Positions 51,976 to 62,366 of a stretch of 64,000 nucleotides of DNA are shown one piece after another. A program made the translations under genes and the position numbers. Position 1 is the stretch's first letter. Each line of letters begins with the position of its first letter. This DNA comes from Agrobacterium pusense (GTDB lineage: Bacteria; Pseudomonadota; Alphaproteobacteria; Rhizobiales; Rhizobiaceae). The notes below the pieces were generated by a model. It was not told the DNA's origin and searched no databases. It saw only the letters and a list, made by a program, of their open reading frames with translations. The stretch covers positions 62,001 through 126,000 of the forward strand of contig NZ_FNBB01000002.1 in the NCBI RefSeq assembly GCF_900102105.1. Direction: 5' to 3'.

Positions 51976-52898
51976 CGGCGGCCACCGCCTTGCCCACCGC
52001 CCTGTGCCGGCGCGCCGGAAAGATACATGTGCATGGCCACCAATGCTTCGGAAGCGAGATGGTCGGTGCGGTGGAACACGAAGTTCCAGCCCAGCCGGCG
52101 AAGCGACGAGGAGAGTGCCTCGCGCCTTGCGAGATAGGCGCGGGTATAGTCTTCGCGAATGGTCTCGGCGCGGCCGGACACCAGTTTTTCGCCGGTTTCC
52201 GGATCGCTGAATTCGGTGCGGCCGGAATAGGGGAAGGTTTCTTCGGCCGGGTCGGCAATTTCCACCACGTGGCCGCGCAAGCCCCGCCGTGCGAGCGGTG
52301 AAATGCGCTCCATCACGGCCTGTGCATCATCGAGAAAATCACCGATCAGCACGATGTCGCTCGCGCCACGGATCATGCCCGTTTCCGGCATGCCTTCGGT
52401 CGGCGGCGCATGCATGATCGCGGTGGCGAGCCGTTCGGCGGCATTCCGGGCCGAAACCGGTTCCATGATACCGGGGCAGCCGATGCGCTCGCCGGAGCGC
52501 GCGAGGATTTCCGCCAGCGCCAGCATCAGCACCAGGGCCCGGCTTTCCTTGGAGACGGAACCGAGGGTCGATTTGAACATCATCGACGGCGACATGTCAG
52601 CCCAGAGCCAGATGGTGTGGGCCGCTTCCCATTCGCGGTCACGCACATAGGTATGATCGTCGCGGGCCGAACGCCGCCAGTCGATACGCGAGAGACTTTC
52701 GCCTTCGGCATAGGGGCGGAACTGCCAGAAATTTTCGCCGATGCCGCGCTTGCGGCGGCCATGCCAGCCTGCGGTGACGGTGTTGGCGATGCGCTTTGCC
52801 TCGACCATGCAGTCCGGCACCAGAGCGGCGCGCTGGCGCGCGCGCGCCAGAACTTCGCTACCCGGCGTCTTGTCTACGATCTGGCCGATGGATGCCAC
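51972..52898 (-). CDS. DUF58 domain protein
   Basis: A 308-residue DUF58 protein. The domain signature is FRPYAEGESLSRIDWRRSARDDHTYVRDREWE (about 68-99), followed by a VWA-like AHTIWLWADMSPSM. The start is GTG 52898, giving MASIGQIVDKTPGSEVLARARQ, preceded by AAAGGA at 6-base spacing and only 25 bases after the moxR stop. DUF58 proteins nearly always accompany MoxR ATPases and are thought to be their substrates or partners. No membrane segment is seen. Confidence 0.88.
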   Translation of the reverse strand: MASIGQIVDKTPGSEVLARARQRAALVPDCMVEAKRIANTVTAGWHGRRKRGIGENFWQFRPYAEGESLSRIDWRRSARDDHTYVRDREWEAAHTIWLWADMSPSMMFKSTLGSVSKESRALVLMLALAEILARSGERIGCPGIMEPVSARNAAERLATAIMHAPPTEGMPETGMIRGASDIVLIGDFLDDAQAVMERISPLARRGLRGHVVEIADPAEETFPYSGRTEFSDPETGEKLVSGRAETIREDYTRAYLARREALSSSLRRLGWNFVFHRTDHLASEALVAMHMYLSGAPAQGGGQGGGRR

Positions 52899-52923
52899 AT
52901 GCAGTCCTTTCGCGAACGTCGCT

Positions 52924-53934
<1,011 letters not shown>

Positions 53935-54109
53935 GTCGCTCTCCTCATACCTTCGCCGCTGTCACATTTGCATTCCGGTTTTGCTGGCCGCCAGCCGGAA
54001 CGGATTTTGCACTGCATATAGCTTATTGCTCTCTTGGCCGCTGACAAGCGCCATTCGAATGACTATGTCGTGACTTAGTATTTCCTTATCGGCAAAGCGA
54101 GACTCGAAT

Positions 54110-54739
54110 ATGGCAGCGGAGACGATAAATTCGGCTGATGATGCGGCTGGCCTTGCGGCGTTGATTTCCCGCGCCGCGGAACAGACCGGTGACGCCAGGC
54201 GCGGACCGGCCCCGGTGGACCGCTGGAATCCACCCTTTTGCGGCGATCTCGACATGGAAATCCGCGCTGACGGCACCTGGTTCTACCTCGGCACGCCCAT
54301 TGGCAGGGCGCCGCTGGTGCGGCTGTTTTCGACCGTTCTGCGCAAGGATGAGGATGGCAAAACCTATCTTGTAACTCCTGTGGAAAAAGTCGGGATCCGG
54401 GTCGTCGATGCGCCTTTCGTCGCCGTGGAAATGAAGGTGACGGTGGGCGAGGAGGATGGGGAGCCTGTGCTCACTTTCCGGACGAATGTTGGCGACGTGG
54501 TAGAGGCGGGGCGGGAGCATCCGCTGCGGTTTGAAATTTCGGGCGAAAACCGCGAGTTGAAGCCCTATCTTCTGGTCCGCGGCCGTCTGGAAGCGCTTGT
54601 CTCGCGAGCCGTGATGTACGACCTCGTCGCCCTCGGTGAAGCGATCGAGGTAAACGGCGTCGACATGTTCGCGGTGCGCTCGGGTGGCGTCGTTTTTCCA
54701 GTCATGCCCGCCAATGAACTGGAACGGCTTTCGCAATGA
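54110..54739 (+). CDS. DUF1285 family protein
   Basis: A 209-residue DUF1285 protein, first gene of an operon with a CoA pyrophosphatase and the CCA-adding enzyme. The conserved start PVDRWNPPFCGDLDMEIRADGTWFYLGTPIGRAPLVRLFSTVLRKDEDG is the DUF1285 signature. The fold is a beta-rich barrel with no known enzymatic function. Its stop overlaps the next ATG (ATGA), so translation is coupled. It is divergent from moxR over 175 bp. Confidence 0.9.
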   Translation: MAAETINSADDAAGLAALISRAAEQTGDARRGPAPVDRWNPPFCGDLDMEIRADGTWFYLGTPIGRAPLVRLFSTVLRKDEDGKTYLVTPVEKVGIRVVDAPFVAVEMKVTVGEEDGEPVLTFRTNVGDVVEAGREHPLRFEISGENRELKPYLLVRGRLEALVSRAVMYDLVALGEAIEVNGVDMFAVRSGGVVFPVMPANELERLSQ

Positions 54740-55374
54740 CGATCACGACAATAGGCCTCAAGGCTTTTACTGCCAGCGACTTCCGCCGCCGGGTGCTGCA
54801 GGAGGGCGAGGGCGTGGCCGAGCGCGAAAATGGCGACCATGTCCTCAATCCGGGCGTGGTGCTGTCCGGGAACGGCATCAAACTGAAAGACGCCGCCGTG
54901 CTGGTCCCGGTTATCGATGACGGCAATGATGCCCGGGTGATCTTCACCCAGCGCACCTCCACCTTACGCAAACATTCAGGTCAGATTTCCTTCCCGGGCG
55001 GCGGTATCGACGCCGAGGACCGCACGCCGGAAGAGGCAGCATTGCGCGAAGCGGAGGAGGAAATCGGTCTGTCCCGGTCCTTCGTGGAAACGGTGGGGCG
55101 ATTGCCGGATTATATCTCCGGCACGGGTTTCCGGATAAAGCCGGTGCTGTCCGTTGTTCGGCCGGGCTTCGACCTCACGCTCAATCCGGCGGAAGTGGAC
55201 GAAGTTTTCGAGGTGCCGCTGTCCTTCCTGATGAACCCTGAAAACCACGCGCGCGGTAGCCGCATCTTTCAGGGGAAGGAGCGGTTTTTCTATGAAATGC
55301 CCTATGGCGAACGCTACATTTGGGGCATTACGGCGGGCATCGTCAGGACGATTTACGAAAGGTTTTATTCATGA
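54736..55374 (+). CDS. CoA pyrophosphatase (Nudix)
   Basis: A 212-residue Nudix enzyme of the NudL/YeaB group. The UPF0035 signature, RTSTLRKHSGQISFPGGGIDAED, runs into the Nudix box (GGGIDAEDRTPEEAALREAEEEIGL). This group hydrolyses CoA and acyl-CoA to 4'-phosphopantetheine and adenosine 3',5'-bisphosphate. The ATG overlaps the stop of DUF1285, and the stop overlaps the cca start, so the three genes are tightly coupled. Confidence 0.91.
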   Translation: MTITTIGLKAFTASDFRRRVLQEGEGVAERENGDHVLNPGVVLSGNGIKLKDAAVLVPVIDDGNDARVIFTQRTSTLRKHSGQISFPGGGIDAEDRTPEEAALREAEEEIGLSRSFVETVGRLPDYISGTGFRIKPVLSVVRPGFDLTLNPAEVDEVFEVPLSFLMNPENHARGSRIFQGKERFFYEMPYGERYIWGITAGIVRTIYERFYS

Positions 55375-56627
55375 ACAGCCTTGCCGGCCAGGACTGGTTC
55401 GAAAAACCGGCGCTGAAGCGCATTTTCGCGCTTTTGAATGCCGATGGCGGCGAGGTGCGGATCGTCGGCGGCGCGGTGCGCAACGCGCTGATGGGCCTGC
55501 CGGTGGTTGATATCGACATGGCCACGACGCTGATCCCCGACGTGGTTGTTGCGCGGGCCAAGGCTGCGGGCATCAAGGCGGTGCCAACAGGCATCGAGCA
55601 TGGCACGGTAACGCTGGTCATCGACGGTGAAGGTTTCGAGGTGACGACGCTGCGCCGCGATGTGGAGACCAATGGCCGCCACGCACAGGTGGCCTTCGGC
55701 ACCGACTGGCAGACCGACGCCGAGCGGCGCGATCTCACCATCAATGCTCTTTATGCCGATGAAAAGGGCGAGATCATCGACCTCATCAACGGGTTGCCCG
55801 ATATCGAAACCGGAATCGTGCGCTTCATCGGCGATGCGGCGACGCGAATTTCGGAAGATTATCTGCGGATTCTCCGCTTTTTCCGCTTTTTTGCCCATTA
55901 TGGCTCTGGCCGCCCGGATGCCGATGGCTTGCGAGCCAGCGCACGGGCCAAGGACAGGCTGGCGACGCTTTCGGCCGAGCGGGTGTGGAGCGAGTTGAAA
56001 AAGCTGCTTTCGGCCCGCGATCCTTCCCGCGCCCTGCTCTGGATGCGGCAATCGGGCGTTCTAACGGAAATTCTTCCCGAAACCGAGAAATGGGGGATCG
56101 ACGCCATTCACGGTCTGGTCGCGACGGAGCAGGCTCTTGGCTGGGCGGTGGATCCAATGCTGCGGCTTGCCGCGATCGTGCCGCCGGATAGGGAGAGGAT
56201 GGCCTCTCTGGCCGTGCGGCTCAGGCTGTCGAAGGCAGAAGCTGCCTACCTTGCCCATTGGGCCTCGGCCCCGCCGGCAGATCCCGAACTGAAGGAGACG
56301 GCGCTCGACCGGCTGCTTTATCGTCAAGGTGTCGAAGGCGTGAAGACGCGGCTGAAACTCGCGCTTGCCTCCGCTCGTGCCGATATTTTGGCCGGCGAGA
56401 CAGCCATGCAGAAGGTTGCACGGTTTTCGACGCTGCTGGCGAGGGCGGAGAAATTCCAGAAGCCCGGATTTCCCTTAAGCGGTGCAGACGTGATGGCAGC
56501 GGGCGTCGCGGCCGGTCCGCAGGTCGGCGAGGTGCTGAAAAGCCTTGAGGAAAAGTGGATCGACGTCAATTTCTCGCTTGACCGGGCAGCGCTAACCGCC
56601 CGGCTTAAAGAGATGCTTCAGAACTGA
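55371..56627 (+). CDS. cca: CCA tRNA nucleotidyltransferase
   Basis: A 418-residue class II CCA-adding enzyme, which completes or repairs the 3' CCA end of tRNAs. The nucleotidyltransferase domain has GGEVRIVGGAVRNALMG and the DxD in VVDIDMAT (about 27-47). RRDLTINALYAD (about 122-133) and EDYLRILRFFRFFAHYG (about 161-177) are also family blocks. There is no HD phosphohydrolase domain. The start is ATG 55371, overlapping the pyrophosphatase stop. A longer upstream frame is not supported. The same gene can act as poly(A) polymerase in some bacteria, but the motifs favour CCA addition. Confidence 0.93.
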   Translation: MNSLAGQDWFEKPALKRIFALLNADGGEVRIVGGAVRNALMGLPVVDIDMATTLIPDVVVARAKAAGIKAVPTGIEHGTVTLVIDGEGFEVTTLRRDVETNGRHAQVAFGTDWQTDAERRDLTINALYADEKGEIIDLINGLPDIETGIVRFIGDAATRISEDYLRILRFFRFFAHYGSGRPDADGLRASARAKDRLATLSAERVWSELKKLLSARDPSRALLWMRQSGVLTEILPETEKWGIDAIHGLVATEQALGWAVDPMLRLAAIVPPDRERMASLAVRLRLSKAEAAYLAHWASAPPADPELKETALDRLLYRQGVEGVKTRLKLALASARADILAGETAMQKVARFSTLLARAEKFQKPGFPLSGADVMAAGVAAGPQVGEVLKSLEEKWIDVNFSLDRAALTARLKEMLQN

Positions 56628-56652
56628 TATTGCCAGAGCGCTACACTCCGGT

Positions 56653-56838
56653 CTAAGCCGCATTCGCCTCGTCGCGGATGCGGGCCTTGATGTTCTCGAT
56701 CATATTTTCGCGGATAACGGTTTCGCCGTGGGCCGAGCGCATATGCTCCACCGTGCGGCGGACGACTTCAGCATCGTCGTCTGCGCGTGTATGCCAGGCG
56801 CAGCCCGGCACGAGCGTTCCACATTCAAAAAGTCTCAT
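56653..56838 (-). CDS. DUF1059 small protein
   Basis: A 61-residue DUF1059 protein, MRLFECGTLVPGCAWHTRAD onward, with two Cys and two His near the front that could bind zinc, followed by an amphipathic helical end. The function is unknown. GGGAGG sits before the ATG. A candidate EcfG general-stress promoter lies 63 bp upstream, so stress induction is likely. It stands alone between cca and another small gene. Confidence 0.9.
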   Translation of the reverse strand: MRLFECGTLVPGCAWHTRADDDAEVVRRTVEHMRSAHGETVIRENMIENIKARIRDEANAA

Positions 56839-56900
56839 GGTCTTGCCTCCCTGCTTCAGAAAAAGGCAGCATTGAAGTGATGTGCTGCCCTTCCGTTATG

Positions 56901-56926
56901 AAACAAAAGTCCGCCGCTTATGTTCC
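56901..56926 (-). promoter_or_regulatory. EcfG-type general stress promoter of the DUF1059 gene
   Basis: On the minus strand GGAAC (56926-56922), 17 bases, then GTTT (56904-56901). This fits the alphaproteobacterial EcfG/RpoE2 pattern GGAAC-N16/17-cGTT, with the C replaced by T. It lies 63 bp before the DUF1059 gene. Confidence 0.6.
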
Positions 56927-56957
56927 AAAGCGGCGTCCTTGAGCGCTGATACCAGAC

Positions 56958-57224
56958 TTATTCGGGCATCGCCCAGCACTGGAAAACGGAGGACGTCCCG
57001 GCCGGCGGGATTTTTGTGCTGGGTCGTTCGTCGTTATCCGCGCGCTTCACGGCTCTTCCGGCGAGCGTGCGTTTCACCTGTTCGACATAAAAGGAATGCG
57101 GCAGTTCGCGATCACCCGTTGAGCGCATTTCGGCGGCCAGGCGGTCAATCAATGCGGTGGTATCGATGGATTGCGATGCTCCCTCGGCGGAAGCAGAAAT
57201 AGGCATGCTGTTCGAAGTAATCAT
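56958..57224 (-). CDS. Hypothetical small protein
   Basis: An 88-residue protein I do not recognise. The start MITSNSMPISASAEGASQSI looks disordered and the middle IDRLAAEMRSTGDRELPHSFYVEQVKRTLAG looks helical. It lacks a signal peptide or membrane helix. GGAGGAG precedes the ATG at good spacing (57224), which strongly supports translation from there rather than from the ATG 42 bases upstream. It has no conserved partners nearby, but it sits next to the stress-type DUF1059 gene. Confidence 0.6.
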   Translation of the reverse strand: MITSNSMPISASAEGASQSIDTTALIDRLAAEMRSTGDRELPHSFYVEQVKRTLAGRAVKRADNDERPSTKIPPAGTSSVFQCWAMPE

Positions 57225-57345
57225 GACGATAGCTCCTCCAGTACGTCTGCGGAAGGAGACTACCACTGCCTTGATTTTTCCATAAGTCCTAATTTACGCT
57301 ATTTGCGACAAAATGGCTGATAAGCGTCAAATTTGCGTGAGGTTT

Positions 57346-58257
57346 TCAGGGCCAGCGCACTACCGGCGGCAGGGAGGACAAGATCGATTCGACATTGCCG
57401 CCGGTCTTCAGTCCAAAGATGGTGCCGCGATCGTAGAGAAGGTTGAATTCCACGTAGCGGCCACGGCGAATAAGCTGCTCGTCGCGGTCCTCTTCCGTCC
57501 AGTTCTGGTTGAAATTGGCGCGGACGATCTTCGGATAGACCAGATTGAAGGCCCGGCCGACATCCTGCACGAAGGCGAAATTGGCGTCCCAGCCGCCATT
57601 TTGCTCTTGCGGATGCAGCCAGTCGAAAAAGATGCCGCCGGTGCCGCGCGGCTCGTCGCGGTGCTTCAGGTAGAAATACTCGTCGCACCACGTCTTGTAT
57701 CGTGGATAGTCCGCCACGGGATGGCGGTTGCAGGTGATCTCGAAGGCGCGGTGGAACAGCTGGGTATCGGCGTCCTGTTGCGTCCGCCTGCGGCCAAGCA
57801 CCGGCGTCAGGTCCGCGCCGCCGCCGAACCAGTGGCTGGTGGTGACGACCATGCGGGTATTCATATGCACGGCCGGCACATTGGGATTGACCGGATGGGC
57901 GATGAGCGACAGTCCCGATGCCCAGAAGCGCGGGTCTTCTTCAGCGCCCGGTATCTGCTTGCGGAATTCCGGTGAAAATTCGCCGTAGACGGTGGAGGTG
58001 TGCACACCAACCTTTTCGAAGACGCGCCCTTCCATCATAGACATCTTGCCGCCGCCGCCTTCACCATTGTCACGCAGCCAGTCTTTCTGGACGAAACGGC
58101 CCGGTTCCTGATCGGACAAGGGGCCGGTCAGTTCGTTTTCCAGGGTTTCGAAGGAGGCGACGATGGTGTCGCGCAGATGCTGGAACCATGCCTGGGCAAC
58201 GGCCTTCTTGTCTTCAATGTCCTCGGGCAAGCCCTTCGGCAAGATCGGCCGTTCCAT
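57346..58257 (-). CDS. hemF: Oxygen-dependent coproporphyrinogen III oxidase
   Basis: HemF converts coproporphyrinogen III to protoporphyrinogen IX using oxygen, in the heme pathway. The 303-residue length is standard. Family blocks [61 protein letters not shown] and ERDR-like [44 protein letters not shown] are intact, including the conserved His and Asp residues. A separate oxygen-independent enzyme would be needed for anaerobic growth and is not here. Confidence 0.96.
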   Translation of the reverse strand: MERPILPKGLPEDIEDKKAVAQAWFQHLRDTIVASFETLENELTGPLSDQEPGRFVQKDWLRDNGEGGGGKMSMMEGRVFEKVGVHTSTVYGEFSPEFRKQIPGAEEDPRFWASGLSLIAHPVNPNVPAVHMNTRMVVTTSHWFGGGADLTPVLGRRRTQQDADTQLFHRAFEITCNRHPVADYPRYKTWCDEYFYLKHRDEPRGTGGIFFDWLHPQEQNGGWDANFAFVQDVGRAFNLVYPKIVRANFNQNWTEEDRDEQLIRRGRYVEFNLLYDRGTIFGLKTGGNVESILSSLPPVVRWP

Positions 58258-58385
58258 GTCTCATTCTCCTGCGGTGTAGTCTGTCATGCCGCCTCTAGCA
58301 GGTGTTTGCGCCGCGCACAAATTCGACTCGCCAAGTCAGCGTGTCGACACTATCTTTAAAGACGTAGGTGCCAGAGGTGAATATC

Positions 58386-58661
58386 ATGACGAAATTTACC
58401 GGACCGCCGCCCCTCGACGGGCTGAAGCGCAGAATTGCCAATCACCGCAGGGAGCGCGACAGCGCCGGCGGCGAACAAAAGCGTGAGGGCATGTTCGTGC
58501 GGCAAACGTTTTGTCTGGGACGCGAAGAAGCCCGCGCCAAGGCCCGAGAATGGTTCGACAGCTTTCCCAAGGCCGCTTACTGGACGGAAGTGGAAAGCTG
58601 GCGGCAGCTGGAAGGTGACCGCATCGAATTCACCATGCGCCGGCTTCCCTCGGCAGACTGA
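58386..58661 (+). CDS. Hypothetical small protein
   Basis: A 91-residue basic protein, unrecognised. The first part is rich in Arg, Lys and Gln (LKRRIANHRRERDSAGGEQ). The second part has a conserved-looking FVRQTFCLGREEARAKAREWFDSFPKAAYWTEVESWRQL. The start at 58386 has an AGAGGTGA site in front. An alternative ATG 18 bases upstream has none. No membrane segment. Nucleic-acid binding is possible from the charge, but nothing proves it. Confidence 0.55.
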   Translation: MTKFTGPPPLDGLKRRIANHRRERDSAGGEQKREGMFVRQTFCLGREEARAKAREWFDSFPKAAYWTEVESWRQLEGDRIEFTMRRLPSAD

Positions 58662-58720
58662 TTTTTAGAGTGCTTTCGTCTTTCCGTACCGAAAAAACGG
58701 ACCAGATTTTCTAAAATCCT

Positions 58721-60373
58721 CTAGGCGCGCGGCTCAGCATATCGCAAACGGCTTTCGATCAGCACGCCGCTTTCATCCAGAATGGGGTGCGCCACCGAAA
58801 CGATATGGGCGTTGATACGCTTGAGGTCGCGCAGCATGTCGAGATGCAGCGAGCTTGTCTGCATGCTTTCCGTCAGCCCGTCGCGCAGCCGCTCCAGATG
58901 GCGGTTGGAGGATTGTTTTTCGAGGCGGCGAATATCCACCTTGCTTTCCATCAGCCTGCGGGCAAGTTCGAAATCGCCGGTCACCAGAATGCTCTGGGCG
59001 GCGCGCAGGTTCTCGATGGTCATGTCGAACAGGGTCTTCAACTCCTCATAACCGTCATCGGAAAATTTGAAGCTGTTCAGCACCTTCTTGCGGATCTGTT
59101 CGCAAATGCCCTTTTCGATGATGTCGCCGATATGTTCGAGGTTGATGGCATAATCGATGATTGCGATCGAACGGCGGGCATCCTCATCGTCAAGCCCCTT
59201 GCGGCCGAGCTGGGACAGATAGACCTTTACTTCCTGCTGGCGGCGGTCGACCTTTTTTTCGAGCAGGGATATTTCGGCAAGCGGCGCCAGGTCGTTGTGC
59301 TTGAAGGCGTTTTCGGCGCGGATCAGCATTCGCTCGATGCTGTCGCCGACGACCAGGACCTCCCGCGTTGCATTGGCCAGTGCCACCACCGGCGTTGCCA
59401 GCGCCTGTTGATCGAGGAAATTCGGGCCGTCTTCGGCTTTCGGATCACCGGGAACCAGCTTCGTCATCAGATCCGAGATGAGGCCCGAGAAGGGCCATGC
59501 GAGCGCGGCCAGGATGACGTTGAAGATGAGATGGGCGTCGACCGGCAGTTTCGCGGGTGAAAGCGGCAATTGCTGCAGGAACTCCGCGCCATAGGAGGCG
59601 AGCGGCAGGGCGATGAGGCAGCCAGTGGTGCGCACCGCGAGATTGCCTATGGTGATGCGCCGCGCCGAGGCGGGGCCGGAAAGCGTGGCGATGACCGGAG
59701 GAATGGCGCCGCCGAGATTGGCGCCGAGAATGAGGACGATGACGAGGCCGGTGGAAAGCGTTCCGGTGGCCGCAAGCGACAGGATCAACACCACCACGGC
59801 AAGGCTGGAGGAGGAGACGAAGGCAAGCACCGCGGAGAAAATCAGCGCAACCGGCCAGGCCCCGTCGAGCAGGCCGATAAAGACGGCAAGCGCGGGCGAG
59901 GCGCGCATAGGCTCGGTCGCGCCGCTCAGCAGATGCAGTGACAAAAGCATCAGGCCGATGCCGATCAGCGCCGTTCCGCCGCCCTGCCTGGCGTTGGAGC
60001 TTCCCTTCTTGAGCACGATGCCCGCGAGGATCAGAAGCGGTGACAACCATTCGACGCCCGCCGCCACGATCCACGCGGTCACGGCGGTGCCGACATTGGC
60101 GCCAAGCAGCACAACCTGCGCCATGCGCGGCTTGATGAGGTCACGTTCGGCGAAGGAGGCGACGGTGAGAGCGGTTGCCGTGGAGCTCTGCAGCGCGACG
60201 GTGGCGAAGAAGCCGGAAAAGAAGGATCGGGGCCCGTTCTGGGTGCCGGTGGCGAGTACGCTCCTCAGTTTCATGCCAAAGGCACGGGTCACGCCATCCT
60301 TCACCTGGGCGAGGCCGAAGAGCAGCAGCGCGACCGCGCCGAGAAGATTGACGATGACAATGGTGGACTGCAT
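58721..60373 (-). CDS. Na/Pi cotransporter with PhoU-like tail
   Basis: A 550-residue phosphate:sodium symporter of the NptA/Na-Pi-II family fused to a C-terminal PhoU-like domain. The N-terminal membrane part (about 1-330) has two QSST-type repeats (ALQSSTATALT and the FVSSSSLAVVVLILS half) plus GANVGTAVTAW and GANLGGAIPPV. The C-terminal part (about 345-540) is helical with EISLLEKKVDRRQQEVKVYLSQLGRKGL, as in PhoU. The ATG 60373 follows GGAG at good spacing. No Pho box was found in its upstream region, so it may supply phosphate constitutively. Confidence 0.9.
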   Translation of the reverse strand: MQSTIVIVNLLGAVALLLFGLAQVKDGVTRAFGMKLRSVLATGTQNGPRSFFSGFFATVALQSSTATALTVASFAERDLIKPRMAQVVLLGANVGTAVTAWIVAAGVEWLSPLLILAGIVLKKGSSNARQGGGTALIGIGLMLLSLHLLSGATEPMRASPALAVFIGLLDGAWPVALIFSAVLAFVSSSSLAVVVLILSLAATGTLSTGLVIVLILGANLGGAIPPVIATLSGPASARRITIGNLAVRTTGCLIALPLASYGAEFLQQLPLSPAKLPVDAHLIFNVILAALAWPFSGLISDLMTKLVPGDPKAEDGPNFLDQQALATPVVALANATREVLVVGDSIERMLIRAENAFKHNDLAPLAEISLLEKKVDRRQQEVKVYLSQLGRKGLDDEDARRSIAIIDYAINLEHIGDIIEKGICEQIRKKVLNSFKFSDDGYEELKTLFDMTIENLRAAQSILVTGDFELARRLMESKVDIRRLEKQSSNRHLERLRDGLTESMQTSSLHLDMLRDLKRINAHIVSVAHPILDESGVLIESRLRYAEPRA

Positions 60374-60546
60374 GCGACGTCTCCACACACCCGCCGGCGG
60401 ACCGTCTCGGCGAGGGCGATTTTTATTGTCCGGCTAATCAGTATAGGAGCGTGAACGCCTCCGGTACAGGCCGGGTTGCGACAGTTTCGCGGCAAAAACG
60501 GCCAATTTTCAAATTTGCCTGAAAAATTGGCTGTAAAGATGGCAGG

Positions 60547-61020
60547 TCAGGACCATGAGGTCTGGCGCAAGGCCTCACCGGTGACCATCGCAGCCGACAT
60601 CGCAACGTTGATCGAGCGCTGCCCGGCGACCATCGGAATGATGATTCGCTCATCCGCCTTTTCATGCACGTGATCAGGCACGCCCGCACTTTCGCGGCCA
60701 AAGAGCAGGATATCGTCGGCACGATAGGTGATATCAGTATAGGGCTGGGCTGCCTTGGTGGAGGCGAGGACGAGCCGCCGGCCGGTGGTTGCCCGCCATT
60801 CCTCGAAGCGATCCCAGCTGACATGGCGCGTGAGGGCGGCCGCCGCAATGTAGTCCATGCCGGCCCGTTTCAGATTGCGATCCGAGATGTCGAAACCTGC
60901 GGGTTCGATGATGTCGACGCCAAGGCCAAGGCAGGCGGCCAGCCGCAGGATGGTGCCGGTATTGCCGGGAATGTCGGGCTGGTAAAGGGCGATTCTGATT
61001 TCGGTCGTGGTGCCGGACAT
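60547..61020 (-). CDS. trmL: tRNA (cytidine/uridine(34)-2'-O)-methyltransferase TrmL
   Basis: A 157-residue SPOUT methyltransferase of the TrmL family, methylating the 2'-O of the wobble base in Leu tRNAs. The knotted C-terminal region has ILLFGRESAGVP and IIIPMVAGQRSINVAMSAAMVTGEALRQ, with the S-adenosylmethionine loops. An N-terminal ALYQPDIPGNTGTILRLAACLG matches family members. The gene is divergent from the metallophosphoesterase gene. Confidence 0.94.
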   Translation of the reverse strand: MSGTTTEIRIALYQPDIPGNTGTILRLAACLGLGVDIIEPAGFDISDRNLKRAGMDYIAAAALTRHVSWDRFEEWRATTGRRLVLASTKAAQPYTDITYRADDILLFGRESAGVPDHVHEKADERIIIPMVAGQRSINVAMSAAMVTGEALRQTSWS

Positions 61021-61254
61021 GGAGATCTCACTGCGGTTGCTGTGCTCGTCCGATTATCACGCGCGGACAGGGGACGACAGGCAGTTTGCGAAAAGTCCCT
61101 CTCGGGTGTCATTCCAGACCGGATATTCATGCGCGTGACACACTGGGCGGCTACCCATTCACCAGTACATCATCAGGCTTGCCCGAACCATCGGGAACGG
61201 TTGACGTCGGCCTACTTGAGCCGGATCTTCTGCACGCAGGAACAGGGGGATAGC

Positions 61255-62130
61255 ATGTCCGAACGGGTGAATTTCGTCCATCTGACCGATCTGCATGTGG
61301 GCAATCCGCAGGTGCAGGATGACGATCTTTATTCAGAGACCTCGGCCACGCTTTCCACGACGCTTGCGCAGATCAAGGCGCTGGTGCCGCCGCCCGAATT
61401 CATCATCGTCAGCGGCGATCTGACCAATCGGGGCGATGCCGGCAGCTATGAGGAGCTCAAGCGTCTGATAAAGGAAGCGGAACTCGGTATGCCTGTGCTC
61501 TTCGCGCTCGGCAATCACGACCGCCGCGATGGATTTTATCCCGTGATGCTCGATCGCCACGAGGATCTGGACGAGCCCTATGACCATGCCGAGGTGATTG
61601 CCGGCATTCACATCATCGTCATGGACACCAGCGTTCCCGGCAAGGTCGGGGGTGCTTTCGAACCCGGACAGGTCGAATGGCTTGAGGATGAGCTGGAAAA
61701 CCATCCCGAATTGCCGAAGCTGCTGGTGATGCACCATGCGCCGGCGCTTGATTTCGACCGTCCCGATGCGGAGTGGGAATCCCTGTCCTTTGACGATACC
61801 GAGATTCTGGACGAGCTGCTGTTCGAACATGATGTCATTGGTATTCTGGCAGGCCACATCCATTACGACCGCATGTCACACTGGCAGGGCATTCCCATCG
61901 TGGTCGGTATCGGCCAGCATTTCGCGACCGATCCTCTATGGCTGCATGAGGGCGTACGCATGCTCTCCGGCGCATCTTTCGCCATCGGCACGATAAGGGA
62001 TACCGGCCTGACCGTCACCTTTGCCCCGCAGCCCAGCGACCGGCGGGAACTCAAGCGCCATACTCAGGCCGGAATGATCGAGTTGATCACGGAATATGAG
62101 AGTGGTCAGGCGCAGGACGCAGCCGAATAA
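61255..62130 (+). CDS. Cyclic-nucleotide-type metallophosphoesterase
   Basis: A 291-residue class III phosphodiesterase of the CpdA/GpdQ kind. Motifs in order are LTDLHVGN (about 10-17), SGDLTNRG (about 53-60), LGNHDRRDG (about 86-94), VMHHAPAL (about 159-166) and LAGHIHYDRMSHW (about 199-211), giving a dimetal site. CpdA-like enzymes hydrolyse cAMP, while GpdQ acts on glycerophosphodiesters; the loops here do not decide. The ATG 61255 follows a GGGGGA site at 4-5-base spacing. The long upstream frame is not coding. Confidence 0.88.
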   Translation: MSERVNFVHLTDLHVGNPQVQDDDLYSETSATLSTTLAQIKALVPPPEFIIVSGDLTNRGDAGSYEELKRLIKEAELGMPVLFALGNHDRRDGFYPVMLDRHEDLDEPYDHAEVIAGIHIIVMDTSVPGKVGGAFEPGQVEWLEDELENHPELPKLLVMHHAPALDFDRPDAEWESLSFDDTEILDELLFEHDVIGILAGHIHYDRMSHWQGIPIVVGIGQHFATDPLWLHEGVRMLSGASFAIGTIRDTGLTVTFAPQPSDRRELKRHTQAGMIELITEYESGQAQDAAE

Positions 62131-62300
62131 GGCGGTGCAGCACGGCAGGCGGCGGTCGGAAACCTTTGCGGGTAAATCCGTCCCTTTGTGCTACTCGACA
62201 CATCTCGAGTTTTCGAGCGTGTCGGTGTCTTTCCGGCTGGTCATTGCTTAATTTTTGCGCTACAAGGCCATATCTTCAACACCAGCCAAGGGAGGTTCTT

Positions 62301-62357
62301 ATGCCAAATGACATTCGTATTCGCCTCCCGGCCCCAGTAGTGCTGCTGCTGGCCTAG
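62301..62357 (+). CDS. Leader peptide of the ABC exporter gene (candidate)
   Basis: An 18-codon frame, MPNDIRIRLPAPVVLLLA, behind a strong AGGGAGG site at 5-base spacing. It stops 150 bp before the ABC exporter ATG, which has a much weaker GGAG. The RIRLP core resembles RLRFP in the ErmD leader, whose Arg-x-Arg motif makes ribosomes stall with macrolides. A GC-rich hairpin with three Ts follows the stop. Translation is inferred from the site and position; the antibiotic-sensing role is a hypothesis. Confidence 0.7.
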   Translation: MPNDIRIRLPAPVVLLLA

Positions 62358-62366
62358 GTGTTACTC

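Noticed and set aside
60450..60480. CTGT repeats upstream of the Na/Pi cotransporter that recall a Pho box
   Set aside because: The two CTGT units are 15 bp apart instead of 11, so PhoB subunits would not align on one helix face.
60664..61254. Upstream extension of the metallophosphoesterase frame over the trmL gene
   Set aside because: It lies opposite trmL, lacks conserved sequence, and the ATG at 61255 has a proper site and family-like start.
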